Assembly (NCBI GenBank): GCA_002722955.1
Contig: PBMZ01000071.1
Coordinates: 1-32,782 of the forward strand
DNA: 32,782 nt
Origin: Planctomycetaceae bacterium
Lineage (GTDB): Bacteria > Planctomycetota > Planctomycetia > Planctomycetales > Planctomycetaceae
Direction: 5' to 3'
Position 1 is the stretch's first letter. Every line of letters begins with the position of its first letter. Below, one piece after another: positions 23,493-32,698 of the stretch. A program made the translations under genes and the position numbers. The notes beneath the pieces were generated by a model. It saw only the letters and a list, made by a program, of their open reading frames with translations. It was not told the origin of the DNA and searched no databases.

Positions 23493-25031
23493 CTAATCGG
23501 CGATGGGGCGAACGATGGTCTCACCCGTGTAGCTGGGGGCTTTCGGTGTCTGTAGCCGACCTTGCTTGGTGCGTCCTTGGGCTTTCGCTATGGCAACACT
23601 GGTGGCAGCTGTGGTCAAAGCTCCGGCGGCAATGGCACCACCAAGTGACAAGCTGGCCGCTTCCAATCCGAGCGTTTCTTCTTCCGATTCGAAGTTGGCA
23701 AGCTGATCGTAGCTGCTGCCTTCTTCGGGCATATCGCTGACCAAATCCATCAATTCCGCGCGAGCGAATTGAGCATCGATAGTTCGAACTGCTTGTCGCA
23801 ACCGATGGCTGGCCGCCGACTCTTCGGTGGGGATCGCTTGAGGCCCGTTTGTGGCGGGTTGGCTTGAGATGATTCCGTCGTCGGTTTTCGCTTTTGATTT
23901 CTTCTTTCGGTCTGCTGGCGAGCCGTCTCGATTCAATGGCAATCCGGGAGAAGGAATCGAAATGGGATCGTATCCGCCCGCGATATCTTGTCGCCGCTGC
24001 AAAGCTCCCAGCATGAACGCGAAGAGCGGAGCCGCTACGTAGCTATAAGCTTGATCCGCCCCAACCTGGACGTGAATCAGTGGCGGCGTGGACACGCTCG
24101 CTGGCAACGCATCCTCGGCTGGCTCTTGCTGGTCTGTCGTGCGAGCCACATGTTTCAGAAACTCAAGCGAGTGGTCTTCGGTTGGCTCGGTGACTTGGCC
24201 GGGAGCCACAGCAATCGGCTCTTCAACGGGCTGCACCTGTGCGGCGGCATCATAATCATGATGTGTTGTTGCCGCTGACTCTGAGTTCACGACAGCAACG
24301 CGAGGCTCGGAATCATCAACGACCGGAGTTTCTTGTCCATCGTCATCTCGCTCCGTGTGCCGGTCTTCTTCCAAACCATGCTGATCATTTTCCGTCTCAG
24401 CTTCCGTGCGATCATCCGTTTCGATGAGATTAACAACACTGTCGTCCTTGTGACGATCAATTTCTTGTTCGCCTTCGTTCGAGTTGTCCGCATCGGATTC
24501 CTCGTCCGATTCATGATTGTCGATCGTGTCGACAACAACTCCGCGACGGAACGCAATAACGTCGACGGGCTGGATCACTGAACCAATCGGTTCGAACGTC
24601 ACGATCGGTTGGATTACGGTGATGGGGTCAACAATGGGTGGCGGAGCACTGTTGTTGATCGGCGGATTCGAAGGGTTGGAGTTAGAAGAGTTACCGTTCG
24701 AAGCGTTCGAGTTGTTACTGGCGTTTGCGTTATTGCCGTTCCCATTGGAAGGTCCAGCTTCATTGTTTTCCGATGCTTCGTTGTTCTGCGAGCTGTCTTG
24801 ATCCGCTTCTTCACCAGGATCGAACTCACCAATCTCGGCGGGAGGTGCGGCACCACGGTTTGGGAAGAGCCCGTCACGTGAAAGCAGCAAACGGGACTCA
24901 AGCGGTTCGACCTGAAACCCAAACCGGCGAGTGGATCGAAGGCCTTGGGTGTTATTTCGGAAAGCTTTGTCTAGTTGGCAACGGCAAGTGTCGAATTCGT
25001 TGCCCAAGAGATTCAACAGTTGTTTGCGCAT
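23493..25031 (-). CDS. Exported LEPR-XLL protein with Asn/Ser-rich and acidic low-complexity regions
   Basis: In this 512-residue protein, residues 41-51 read VEPLESRLLLS, matching the planctomycete LEPR-XLL ('LExRxLLS') sorting motif found near the N-terminus of exported proteins. The segment 80-130 is almost pure Asn, Ser, Gly and Pro. The segment 170-260 is strongly acidic with many Asp, Glu and His. Later there is a hydrophobic AAPLFAFMLGAL (about 335) and, near the C-terminus, an Ala-rich stretch LGGAIAAGALTTAATSVAIA that could be a membrane helix, followed by a basic tail. No enzyme motif is visible. It could be a stalk, linker or surface protein, or a membrane-anchored coat component; function unknown. 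The ATG at 25031 follows GGAG. Confidence 0.82.
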   Translation of the reverse strand: MRKQLLNLLGNEFDTCRCQLDKAFRNNTQGLRSTRRFGFQVEPLESRLLLSRDGLFPNRGAAPPAEIGEFDPGEEADQDSSQNNEASENNEAGPSNGNGNNANASNNSNASNGNSSNSNPSNPPINNSAPPPIVDPITVIQPIVTFEPIGSVIQPVDVIAFRRGVVVDTIDNHESDEESDADNSNEGEQEIDRHKDDSVVNLIETDDRTEAETENDQHGLEEDRHTERDDDGQETPVVDDSEPRVAVVNSESAATTHHDYDAAAQVQPVEEPIAVAPGQVTEPTEDHSLEFLKHVARTTDQQEPAEDALPASVSTPPLIHVQVGADQAYSYVAAPLFAFMLGALQRRQDIAGGYDPISIPSPGLPLNRDGSPADRKKKSKAKTDDGIISSQPATNGPQAIPTEESAASHRLRQAVRTIDAQFARAELMDLVSDMPEEGSSYDQLANFESEEETLGLEAASLSLGGAIAAGALTTAATSVAIAKAQGRTKQGRLQTPKAPSYTGETIVRPIAD

Positions 25032-25480
25032 TCCAAGTGCTCCGTGATGAAGTGATACGTTCAGAGCAAACGCGAGATTTCCGCGGGCGTGGGCCGCAAA
25101 AATCAGCTCATGGAAATGATAGGGCAGTTAGTGAGACTGAGTTCCATGAAAACAGCAAAAGCTGCAGGAAGTGGCGATAGACTGACTTAGCGAACCGCGC
25201 GCCAAATCTGCACTAAGCATCTTTTTCGTGGCGCCAACTACAAAAGTGCACGCAAGTCAGTGTTTCGAAGTACCTTACATCAACTCGCGGACTGAATTTC
25301 CTCAGTGAGTAGTTCTCTTTTAGGACACGCCGTGGGATCAGAATTGATCAACTGTTGCAATGTGCGCTTTGCAGAATCAAACAGCACTGATGTAAGTGGC
25401 TCGCAAGCAACACGTTGCCTGTTGACAACACGTCGTGGTAGCTGTGTTGAAGTTAGAACACATCGCCGGCTTTTGGGGAT
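25032..25480. other. Intergenic region upstream of the LEPR-XLL gene
   Basis: In these 449 bases I see no gene. The motif GCCAAATCTGCA then TTTTTCG at 25201-25228 repeats the one near 4089. Near 25405-25435 two short copies of CAACACGT occur. No classical terminator for the minus-strand LEPR-XLL gene belongs here; the region must contain its promoter and the 3' end of the enolase-superfamily gene. Confidence 0.5.
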
Positions 25481-26830
25481 CTAGAATCCTAAACCGAGAC
25501 CATTTAAGGCCAATGTGCCAACAGTTCCGTCAGTGATCTCGAACATAGACGGAAATGACTTCGCCCATGACTTGTTGGCACCTGGACAGTACTGTCGACC
25601 GTTGCCTTCAATGGCCGCAATGGTTGGCAAGCGTGCGGCAAGACTCGCGGAGTGCAAGAAAGAAAAGCCTGGGCAAGTCAGGTCTTGGACGCACAGAAAC
25701 ATCCCGAATTTCTGGGCTGCCGCCCCCAATAGCAACGCGTCCGTGTGCCCCTTGCAAGCCTTCAAGGCGACACCGGAATACCCCATTTCGCGACAGAGCA
25801 ACAAGGCATCGAAATCAACCAGTGCCTCGTCGATAACAACAGGCTTCAGCTTTGCCGCTTCGTGCATCTTGTTGTCGGGATTTGACTCGAGATCACGGCT
25901 CGTTGGTTGTTCGATGTATTGAATTCGCTGGTAAGCGGCCGCGTTCTTCTCCTCGATTCGCTTCAGGAAATCGAGCACATACTCGACGTTTTCACACTTC
26001 TCGTTGAAGTCAACAGAATACCACCACTCGGCGCATCCGCGAGCTGCTTGGGCTTCGGCAGATGCACTATCAACGTCGAGCACTCTGGCAACATCCCAGT
26101 CGAGATTATCACCAGCCAGTTTAATCTTCAGATGTGTCAACCCGTCCGCGTTGATCCATTCTCCCAACGTTTCGGGAAGGCCATCATCTAGCCACTCGGA
26201 AATGTCCGCATCGATCAGCGGATCGAGCGCACCGACTAAGTGGTACAGCGGCATCCGATCCTTCGGTTCGCGAAGCGTGTACTTATCTAAGAAGTCACCC
26301 TCGAAGCGTTCGTCTAAGTACTCCGACAAATCGTGGTTCATGAACTCGTCAGAGAGAGCGTTGAACGAATTGACGTCGTTGACTCGACCATAAGCATCGT
26401 GCACAGCGGCGTCGAACGGGCTGGCTGCGACAAGCTGTGCTAGCTCCGGCATTGGCTCGCCCAACCCAAGCTTCTCGGGAACGGTCTTTCCCAGATGAAA
26501 GTATTCGGCCGAAAGCAGATAGATGATGTCGATGGGATGAGCGTACTCGGGATACCTGTCGCCGAGTTCGGTGACTCGCAAAGCAAACTGCTTCATCGCC
26601 TCTTCAGTTTGCTCGCCGTCGATATCCGTCGGCCAAGCCCAAATATTGCCGACAGGCATGCTCCCCATTCCGGTCGCGTGGCGACCTTCTCTATTCTCGA
26701 CATCAACTTCAACATTGATGAGTGTCGAGTTTTCGACGATTCGGCCACCGAATTTGAGTGGACTTCGAAATGGAACGGGCTCAAACGTACAACGCGCTTC
26801 AAGAATGCGGATATCAGATGACTTGGCCAT
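25481..26830 (-). CDS. Enolase-superfamily enzyme (mandelate racemase/muconate lactonising type)
   Basis: This 449-residue protein has an N-terminal capping domain (RCTFEPVPFRSPLKFGGRIVE), then a barrel with superfamily positions. HLKIKLAG gives the KxK pair (about 235/237), SVDFNE the first metal Asp (about 274), YIEQPTSRDLE the Glu ligand (about 307), and VVIDEALVDFDAL the third ligand pair (about 334/335). VALKACKGHTDALL gives a Lys near 357. Such enzymes abstract an alpha-proton next to a carboxylate (racemisation, cycloisomerisation, dehydration or epimerisation). It is longer than usual (about 370-400). The ATP-grasp gene lies 131 bases upstream on the same strand. The substrate cannot be deduced. 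Confidence 0.87.
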   Translation of the reverse strand: MAKSSDIRILEARCTFEPVPFRSPLKFGGRIVENSTLINVEVDVENREGRHATGMGSMPVGNIWAWPTDIDGEQTEEAMKQFALRVTELGDRYPEYAHPIDIIYLLSAEYFHLGKTVPEKLGLGEPMPELAQLVAASPFDAAVHDAYGRVNDVNSFNALSDEFMNHDLSEYLDERFEGDFLDKYTLREPKDRMPLYHLVGALDPLIDADISEWLDDGLPETLGEWINADGLTHLKIKLAGDNLDWDVARVLDVDSASAEAQAARGCAEWWYSVDFNEKCENVEYVLDFLKRIEEKNAAAYQRIQYIEQPTSRDLESNPDNKMHEAAKLKPVVIDEALVDFDALLLCREMGYSGVALKACKGHTDALLLGAAAQKFGMFLCVQDLTCPGFSFLHSASLAARLPTIAAIEGNGRQYCPGANKSWAKSFPSMFEITDGTVGTLALNGLGLGF

Positions 26831-26961
26831 GACTAACTATGCGAGCTTCGCGTTTGATCAGGTTTGTCTACGTGGTTCCCATAAGGAGTGTGAGCGTGGA
26901 TCGTTTTGCCCAACAAGGCGGATTCTATCGGTGATCATCGAAGATTTCAACAATTTCCCGC

Positions 26962-28167
26962 TCATCTATCGCAATCTGACGCATAGCGCTCGAGTTGCGC
27001 AGCGGCTCGGCATAACAAACCGCGAGAGCTTTCCAGAGAGTCCCCAGTCACGATGAAGGTACATATCGGTGAACCATTCGCGATCGAAGTCTTCGGATAT
27101 GGAATGTCGGCAATGATCGAGTCCTCAAGGCTTCCCGAATGCAAGTCGCCAATCGTCAGATCACACGGAGAGAAAAAGATGCCTTTGCCTGTCAGTAAGT
27201 GTGGACTTGCGTATCGCTTGTCGATCGCCGCTTTTAGCATCGCGGGGTCAAGCGAATCGACCTTTGTGCAAGCTTGAACGTGCCACGCGACCAACGGCAA
27301 TGACAGCGAACGCTCGAAGACTTCTACGGACGCCGTGTATCTCGGATTGACTTCGACGACGAATGGAATTCCATCAGCAACAACCAGGTCGATTCCGAAC
27401 AACCCCCTCAAATTGGCGGTTCGCCCGAGGACTCGACCACAACTTTTGACAAGCTCGATCGTGTCTTGGTTCAGCTTACCGTGGAGTTCCGGCGCCTCGT
27501 TGCCGATGGGACCGATCGAGCCGCAGTATTCGAATTCGCCAGCGTTGAGGAAGCTTTCACCAACCAACTGCTGGCTCAGACCCACAAAGACGACTTCGTC
27601 CGGGAGTGCCAAGTAAACGGCTGAAAAACTGGGTCCTTCGACAAATTGTTGCAAGTAACTCTCACCGGAATCGGCCAAGAGCGGTTCGCCTAGATCCAAA
27701 CGCTGAATCCCGTGCCCTGCGGCACCTCGCAGGCGTTTGATGAGCCAATTATTGCCTGGCGCGAGGTCCTCGCAGCGAGCGACTCGCAATGATGGCAAAT
27801 TGGCATCGGCGAGCACGTTGCTGATCCAGAAAGGATCCCGAATTCTACTGATTACGGAACCAGTGTTGCCGATGAGGTCTCGGCGATTCGAGACCTCTTC
27901 GATGAGATCGGGATAGTTTTCAATCCCGCCCGTGTACATCCATGGAATTGACGATTCGAGATTTTCTAAAGCAGAACAAATCTCTGCCGGGTAATCTTCG
28001 ATCCGGATCGCCTGGCAAGCCTCGGCCAAATCGATATCACCAAATAGATCAATGCCGATCGGATTGTACCCACTACGAATTGCAGATTGGCAAGCACTGC
28101 GGACGCTGGCACCGACGACGATCAGATCAGCGGGGCTTGGCAAATGTGTCGTTTTCGCCATCGTCAT
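26962..28167 (-). CDS. ATP-grasp ligase, candidate tetrahydromethanopterin-pathway enzyme
   Basis: The N-terminus of this 401-residue protein, LIVVGASVRSACQSAIRSGYNPIGIDLFGD, is a pre-ATP-grasp Rossmann-like domain. WLIKRLRGAAGHGI is the glycine-rich loop with its Lys, and GIDLVVADGIPFVVEVNPRYTASVEVFE holds the Mg-binding Glu/Asn. ATP-grasp enzymes join a carboxylate to an amine or thiol through an acyl phosphate. The gene is divergent from fae with 127 bases between. In methylotrophs and planctomycetes genes for ATP-grasp proteins belong to the set linked with tetrahydromethanopterin synthesis, so a role in building that cofactor is a reasonable inference. A second ATG two codons in is a possible start. 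Confidence 0.85.
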   Translation of the reverse strand: MTMAKTTHLPSPADLIVVGASVRSACQSAIRSGYNPIGIDLFGDIDLAEACQAIRIEDYPAEICSALENLESSIPWMYTGGIENYPDLIEEVSNRRDLIGNTGSVISRIRDPFWISNVLADANLPSLRVARCEDLAPGNNWLIKRLRGAAGHGIQRLDLGEPLLADSGESYLQQFVEGPSFSAVYLALPDEVVFVGLSQQLVGESFLNAGEFEYCGSIGPIGNEAPELHGKLNQDTIELVKSCGRVLGRTANLRGLFGIDLVVADGIPFVVEVNPRYTASVEVFERSLSLPLVAWHVQACTKVDSLDPAMLKAAIDKRYASPHLLTGKGIFFSPCDLTIGDLHSGSLEDSIIADIPYPKTSIANGSPICTFIVTGDSLESSRGLLCRAAAQLERYASDCDR

Positions 28168-28294
28168 GCTGGATCTTCGACCTCAGAGTTGGTATGAATC
28201 GCGTAAGTTGTTGGCTCTGCCAATCCGTCGGGTCAACCATACGTAGTCATGCATTTATTGCAACGCCTAAGATTAGACCTAGAGGAGAACACGC
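28168..28294. promoter_or_regulatory. Shared divergent promoter region of the ATP-grasp gene and fae
   Basis: This 127-base gap between two genes that start outward must hold both promoters. No convincing sigma-70 boxes could be assigned. The AGAGGAG ribosome site of fae is at 28281-28287, 7 bases before the ATG. Confidence 0.5.
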
Positions 28295-28795
<501 letters not shown>

Positions 28796-28874
28796 CCCGC
28801 TCTCGATCAACTCGATTGCAATTTGAAGTCCTGCCACATTGAGATGTGACCGAGGCTTTGTGTTCACAACCTTC

Positions 28875-28913
28875 AAACAAAGGCCGCGTTGTTCCTACGC
28901 GCGGCCTTTGTTT
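28875..28913 (+). terminator. Rho-independent terminator of fae
   Basis: AAACAAAGGCCGCG and its exact complement CGCGGCCTTTGTTT form a 14-bp stem with an 11-base loop, ending in T-rich sequence 118 bases after the fae stop. The flanking A and T runs would make it work on both strands. Confidence 0.88.
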
Positions 28914-28926
28914 ATGCGCCAAAGTT

Positions 28927-28950
28927 GCCATCACTTTCAAAGTGATGGGC
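28927..28950. repeat. Short palindrome, family D, copy 1
   Basis: GCCATCACTTT and its complement AAAGTGATGGGC around a single C. A related palindrome with the same CATCACT/AGTGATG ends is found at 29071, 120 bases away. Confidence 0.65.
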
Positions 28951-29070
28951 CTTCCGGGAGCAACTTATTTTTCTCCAGCCAGATTTCTTTCATCACAGCT
29001 TTTTGCAGGTCGAATAACCCAGTTCATAGCTTGCAGCGCTACCGGAATATTGAGTTCTTCTCGCTAGGCT

Positions 29071-29089
29071 CATCACTCGGAGAGTGATG
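29071..29089. repeat. Short palindrome, family D, copy 2
   Basis: CATCACTC, GGA, GAGTGATG: 8-bp arms with a 3-base loop, followed by GGC as in copy 1. It overlaps an in-frame GTG/ATG at 29084-29089 that could be mistaken for the start of the CCA-adding enzyme. Confidence 0.65.
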
Positions 29090-29116
29090 GCTACTTTTTC
29101 GGAGTGGCTACTTTCA

Positions 29117-30370
29117 ATGCAATTGACCAACGCCAATCTCAACAAAGAATTCGCAACGCAAGTTGTCGATCAGCTCAAGTCTGCCGGCTATGAAGCACTT
29201 TGGGCGGGCGGCTGCGTGCGTGATTTCTTGCTGGGACGTCAACCTGACGACTTCGATGTCGCGACCAGCGCTCATCCAGAGCAAGTGCGAGACGTCTTCG
29301 GACGACGCCGAACACTAGCCGTCGGAGCCAGTTTTGGAGTCATCGTCGTCTTGGGTTCGAAAGACGCTGGGCAGATAGAGGTCGCCACATTTCGGACAGA
29401 TGGCGAATACTTGGACGGTCGACACCCAGAGAGCGTCACGTTTGGGTCGGCTAAGGAAGACGCCCAAAGGCGAGATTTCACCATCAACGGAATGTTCTAC
29501 GATCCCGTTGCCGAGCAAATCCTTGATTTTGTCGGCGGTGAGGATGACTTGAAGCGTCGCGTGATCCGAGCCATCGGTTGCCCGCGTGATCGCTTTGGTG
29601 AAGACAAATTGCGAATGCTGCGAGCGATTCGGTTCACATCAACGCTCAACTTTGAACTTGATGAGGCCACTGCGACGGCCGTTTCTGAATTGGCCAGCGA
29701 AATTCACGCTGTGAGTGCCGAAAGGATCACTCACGAGTTGAAAAAGATGCAGCGGAATCGAAATCGACACCGGGCGATTTCGATGATTCACCAGTTGGGG
29801 TTGCTGCCGCACATTTTGCCGGAGCTGACGTCGGTTGCCGATGACGAAGCCCGCTGGACAACTCTGTTGCAGGCATTGGAATTCTTGGAAGATGCGTCGT
29901 TCGAATTGGCGTGCGGATTGCTGTTGAGTGGAACGCCATCGCGCGTTCAGAAAATCTGCAAGCGGTTGAAAATGTCCAATGCCGAAAACGATCACATTGC
30001 CGCGTTAGCCGAACATCGCGACGCCCTTGATGGTGCGCGCGGATTCTCGAAATCGCGTTTGAAGCGGCTTTTGGTCAATCCATGGGCCAGCGATCTCATT
30101 GCACTCACGAGAAGTTGCAAGACGGCTCGCAACGAAGAGGTCGCCGACATCGACTTTGCTGAGGAATTCTTGCGGTCGACACCAGCAGAAGTGATTGATC
30201 CGAAACCGCTCATTCATGGCGGCGATCTGATGAACGCGGGACTTCAGCCTGGTCCGGAGTTCAAAGTCGTTCTGGAACAGATTCGCGATGCGCAATTGGA
30301 CGAGACGATTCAGACTCGTGATGAAGCCCTGAAGCTATTGAGCGAAGTGATCGAGGGGCTCTCGACGTGA
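29117..30370 (+). CDS. CCA tRNA nucleotidyltransferase / poly(A) polymerase family
   Basis: This 417-residue class II nucleotidyltransferase has LWAGGCVRDFLLGRQPDDFDVAT with GGCVRD (31-36) for nucleotide binding and DFD (about 45-47) for the metals. Further motifs are GASFGVIVV, VATFRTDGEY, RRDFTINGMFYDP and FGEDKLRMLRAIRF. It adds or repairs the 3'-CCA of tRNA; poly(A) polymerase has the same fold and cannot be excluded without comparison. There is no HD phosphohydrolase domain in the C-terminal half. I start at ATG 29117 rather than 29084/29087 because the upstream codons lie in an extragenic palindrome. The FHA gene converges, 47 bases beyond the stop. Confidence 0.88.
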   Translation: MQLTNANLNKEFATQVVDQLKSAGYEALWAGGCVRDFLLGRQPDDFDVATSAHPEQVRDVFGRRRTLAVGASFGVIVVLGSKDAGQIEVATFRTDGEYLDGRHPESVTFGSAKEDAQRRDFTINGMFYDPVAEQILDFVGGEDDLKRRVIRAIGCPRDRFGEDKLRMLRAIRFTSTLNFELDEATATAVSELASEIHAVSAERITHELKKMQRNRNRHRAISMIHQLGLLPHILPELTSVADDEARWTTLLQALEFLEDASFELACGLLLSGTPSRVQKICKRLKMSNAENDHIAALAEHRDALDGARGFSKSRLKRLLVNPWASDLIALTRSCKTARNEEVADIDFAEEFLRSTPAEVIDPKPLIHGGDLMNAGLQPGPEFKVVLEQIRDAQLDETIQTRDEALKLLSEVIEGLST

Positions 30371-30417
30371 ATTCCTGGTTACACAAGCACGACGCGCAAG
30401 CGAAGTTGGACTGAGCA

Positions 30418-30963
30418 CTAGTCTTTCAGCGGAACGACGTCGCTGGCACTGTCTCGATCGAGATCGAACGGCGGCGAGCTGGTGACTTCGATGCTCTCAG
30501 AGTCACTTCCGATGACGTGGGCATTCGGGGAAAACGCCTGCATCTGGTGCTCGGTATCCGGCTCCTTATCCTCGGGCTCGGGCCGAAAATCTTCTGGCAG
30601 TTTTTCAACGCGCTGAGGCTTCAGTTCCACTTGCTTCGGTGGTTTTCCGTTCGCCTTGCCGTTGCCATTAACCTTCTTCTCAATCTGCAGGCAGTACAGC
30701 AAATCGGCGATGCCAACTTGATCACCAACTCGAATCTCAAGCACGGGATCGGCACGTTGTCCGTTGACCCAAATTCCGTTCACACTGCCCAAGTCACGAA
30801 TCATCAAGCGGTCATCAACGTGAGCAATGGCACAGTGCTTTCGCGAGATCTTGCGGCTTTTGGTCAAGATGACGTCGCAATCCGGGTGCCGACCGACAAG
30901 CAGGACAGGCTTGTCGAGCATGATCTTGCGACCTTGTTTCAGCGGCACCAAAGCTACCGGCAT
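30418..30963 (-). CDS. FHA-domain protein
   Basis: This 181-residue protein (from ATG 30963) has a single forkhead-associated domain, about residues 15-100: VLLVGRHPDCDVIL, SRKISRKHCAI, MIRDLGSVNGIWVNGQ. The GR, SxxH and NG residues that bind phosphothreonine are all present. After it comes a Gly/Asn/Lys-rich linker, then an acidic tail of about 60 residues with no fold signal. An in-frame ATG at 31119 would add 52 residues that do not look like FHA sequence; MPVALVPLKQG is a usual beginning for such planctomycete proteins. The product likely docks to a Ser/Thr-kinase target, a common signalling mode in this phylum. No kinase is encoded nearby. Confidence 0.87.
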   Translation of the reverse strand: MPVALVPLKQGRKIMLDKPVLLVGRHPDCDVILTKSRKISRKHCAIAHVDDRLMIRDLGSVNGIWVNGQRADPVLEIRVGDQVGIADLLYCLQIEKKVNGNGKANGKPPKQVELKPQRVEKLPEDFRPEPEDKEPDTEHQMQAFSPNAHVIGSDSESIEVTSSPPFDLDRDSASDVVPLKD

Positions 30964-31419
30964 AAATTGAGCTTTCGACGATCGCGAAAAGTCAGTTGGC
31001 GAATCCGGCACATAAGTTAACCGAATTCCCCTATTGTCGGGAACGACAGTGGGAGCTGCGTCCCGCCACAACACGGTTTCCCACATTGTGGAGTTTTTGA
31101 CACAAATCCCACCAATCATACGCTGACAAGCGGCATTCGCCTAATTCCTCAGAGATGCAATGCGCGGAAACACTGATACAGCTTACGGTAACGAATTCTC
31201 GGCGGTTTTTGACGATTATGTCGACCTTGAGGCCGAATTTGCGTATTTGCCCTGCCCTTTGAGCTTGTGATTGGATTCCTAGCGTCGAATTACGCCGTAT
31301 TTCGGGAAAGGGCACTATCGAGTGGCTGAAACGTGCCTCCGAGCCGGACAACATCATCAATCTGGGTGCTCGAAGACTCGTCCCCAGCCCCCCCTAACTT
31401 GAATGAAGAACCCAGATAA
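30964..31419. other. Intergenic region upstream of the FHA gene
   Basis: Apart from the possible N-terminal extension of the FHA frame, I see no gene. Two overlapping plus-strand frames from ATG 31155 and 31160, each about 35 codons, have no ribosome site or motif. The region probably holds the FHA promoter; no boxes could be assigned. Confidence 0.45.
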
Positions 31420-31455
31420 GACAAAGCGGCCCGGTGTTGGCGGGGCCGCTTTGTC
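31420..31455 (-). terminator. Hairpin terminator of the aldose 1-epimerase gene
   Basis: GACAAAGCGGCCC pairs with GGGCCGCTTTGTC (one extra G in the right strand) around a 9-base loop, 14 bases past the minus-strand stop. On the minus strand TTATCT follows the stem, a weak T-tract, but stem strength and position support termination. Confidence 0.75.
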
Positions 31456-31468
31456 GTGAACTAACACA

Positions 31469-32578
31469 CTACTCAGCCGAGAAAGAGTAGACACAGGTGT
31501 GCTTGTAGACTCCTTCCGGCTTCAACACGATTGAGTCCCAATCGGGCTTGTTGATCGAGTCTGGGTAATGTTGCGTCTCTAGGCACAGGGCACTGCGGTG
31601 AGCGTAGGTCTTGCCGCCCTTGCCCTTTTGGCCTTTTAGGAAGTTTCCGGAATAAAACTGAATGCCGGGTTCGGTCGTGTGAACTGTTAACACTCGGCCG
31701 CTGGCGGGATCTTTCAGCTTGGCGGCCAACGCCAACTTGCCGTCTTGCGAGTTCAACACAAAGTTGTGGTCATAGCCAAGAGCCGCGGTGTCCGTCAGCT
31801 TCTCGATGCGATCGCCAATTCGCGTGGACTTTGTGAAATCCAAGACCGTTCCTTTGACTGGCTCGATCTTTCCGGTTGGGATCAAGGTGTCGTCGGTGGG
31901 AGTGTACTTGTCTGCTGCCAACCATAGCTCGTGATCCAAAACCGTCTTCGATCCGGCACCGCCCAGGTTCCAATAGCTGTGGTGCGTGAGGTTGACGGGC
32001 GTGGCCTTATCGGTTTTCGCTTTGTACAGAATCTTCAATTCGTTCTTATCCGTGAGCGTGTAGGACACTGTGATGTCCAAATTGCCCGGGTATCCTTCTT
32101 CGCCATCAGGGCTGCTGTATGTGAATCGGACGGCTTGCCCCTTGACCTTGGCTTTCCAAACGACTTTGTCCAAGCTGCGTTTTACTCCGCCGTGCAAGTG
32201 ATTCGGCTCGTTATTGATGGCAAGCTTGTATTCTTTGCCACCCAGCGTGAATTGGCCTTTAGCGATTCGGTTGCAAACACGACCGGTCGTGCAGCCGAAG
32301 TACTGATTGTCTTCGCCTTGATAGCCGGCGACATCGTCCCAACCCAACACGATATCGGCCATCTTTCCATCTTTGTCGGGAACCATCAGCGATTGAAGTG
32401 TCGCTCCCAGAGAGATGAATTTGGCCGTGATTCCGTTCTTGTTCTTGATTGTGTAAGAGTGAACGGTCTCGCCGTCTTTGGTTTTGCCGAAGACTTCAAT
32501 GTGATGATCAGCTTTGGCCGTCGTCGCGAATGCGAGGACGATCGCTGAAAGAAAAGCAACAGTTTTTCGAATCGTCAT
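31469..32578 (-). CDS. Secreted aldose 1-epimerase (galactose mutarotase)
   Basis: This 369-residue protein from ATG 32578 has AGGAG six bases upstream. A signal peptide ends near ATTAKA (residues 18-23), so it acts in the periplasm or is secreted. The beta-sandwich epimerase motifs are GATLQSLMVPDKDG, GRVCNRIAKGQF, NHLHGG (His about 129), NLTHHSYWNL (His about 200) and CLETQHYPDS (Glu about 334), which form the sugar-binding and acid/base site. It interconverts alpha and beta anomers of galactose and related sugars, useful with extracellular polysaccharide breakdown. A longer frame from 32602 would add 8 residues before the signal peptide. A hairpin terminator follows the stop. Confidence 0.93.
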   Translation of the reverse strand: MTIRKTVAFLSAIVLAFATTAKADHHIEVFGKTKDGETVHSYTIKNKNGITAKFISLGATLQSLMVPDKDGKMADIVLGWDDVAGYQGEDNQYFGCTTGRVCNRIAKGQFTLGGKEYKLAINNEPNHLHGGVKRSLDKVVWKAKVKGQAVRFTYSSPDGEEGYPGNLDITVSYTLTDKNELKILYKAKTDKATPVNLTHHSYWNLGGAGSKTVLDHELWLAADKYTPTDDTLIPTGKIEPVKGTVLDFTKSTRIGDRIEKLTDTAALGYDHNFVLNSQDGKLALAAKLKDPASGRVLTVHTTEPGIQFYSGNFLKGQKGKGGKTYAHRSALCLETQHYPDSINKPDWDSIVLKPEGVYKHTCVYSFSAE

Positions 32579-32652
32579 GGTGTGTGCTCCTGGGGAATTC
32601 ACAATGGATTTCAGATATGAGATTTCAATTCAATAAATGTGACGAGGGGGTT

Positions 32653-32685
32653 AGAAGCCCGGTTTCTCAAAGAAGCCGGGCTTCT
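32653..32685. repeat. Extragenic palindrome, family A, copy 5
   Basis: AGAAGCCCGGTTTCT and AGAAGCCGGGCTTCT: 15-base arms with two mismatches and a 3-base loop. It lies upstream of the epimerase gene (minus) and just past the stop of the partial frame at the window edge, where it could serve as that gene's terminator. Confidence 0.75.
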
Positions 32686-32698
32686 GTTTCTTGACCCG

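Noticed and set aside
24470..24830. Repetitive codons in the LEPR-XLL gene as a possible tandem repeat or CRISPR-like array
   Set aside because: The repetition is amino-acid low complexity (Asn/Ser/Gly) without a regular repeat unit or spacers.
29084..29116. Earlier start of the CCA-adding enzyme
   Set aside because: Those codons overlap an extragenic palindrome related to the one at 28927; the family's N-terminal region starts after 29117.
30964..31119. N-terminal extension of the FHA protein
   Set aside because: The added 52 residues show no FHA feature and MPVALVPLKQG looks like a natural beginning; kept only as an alternative.
31155..31290. Two overlapping short plus-strand frames in the gap before the epimerase gene
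   Set aside because: About 35 codons each, no ribosome site and no conserved pattern.
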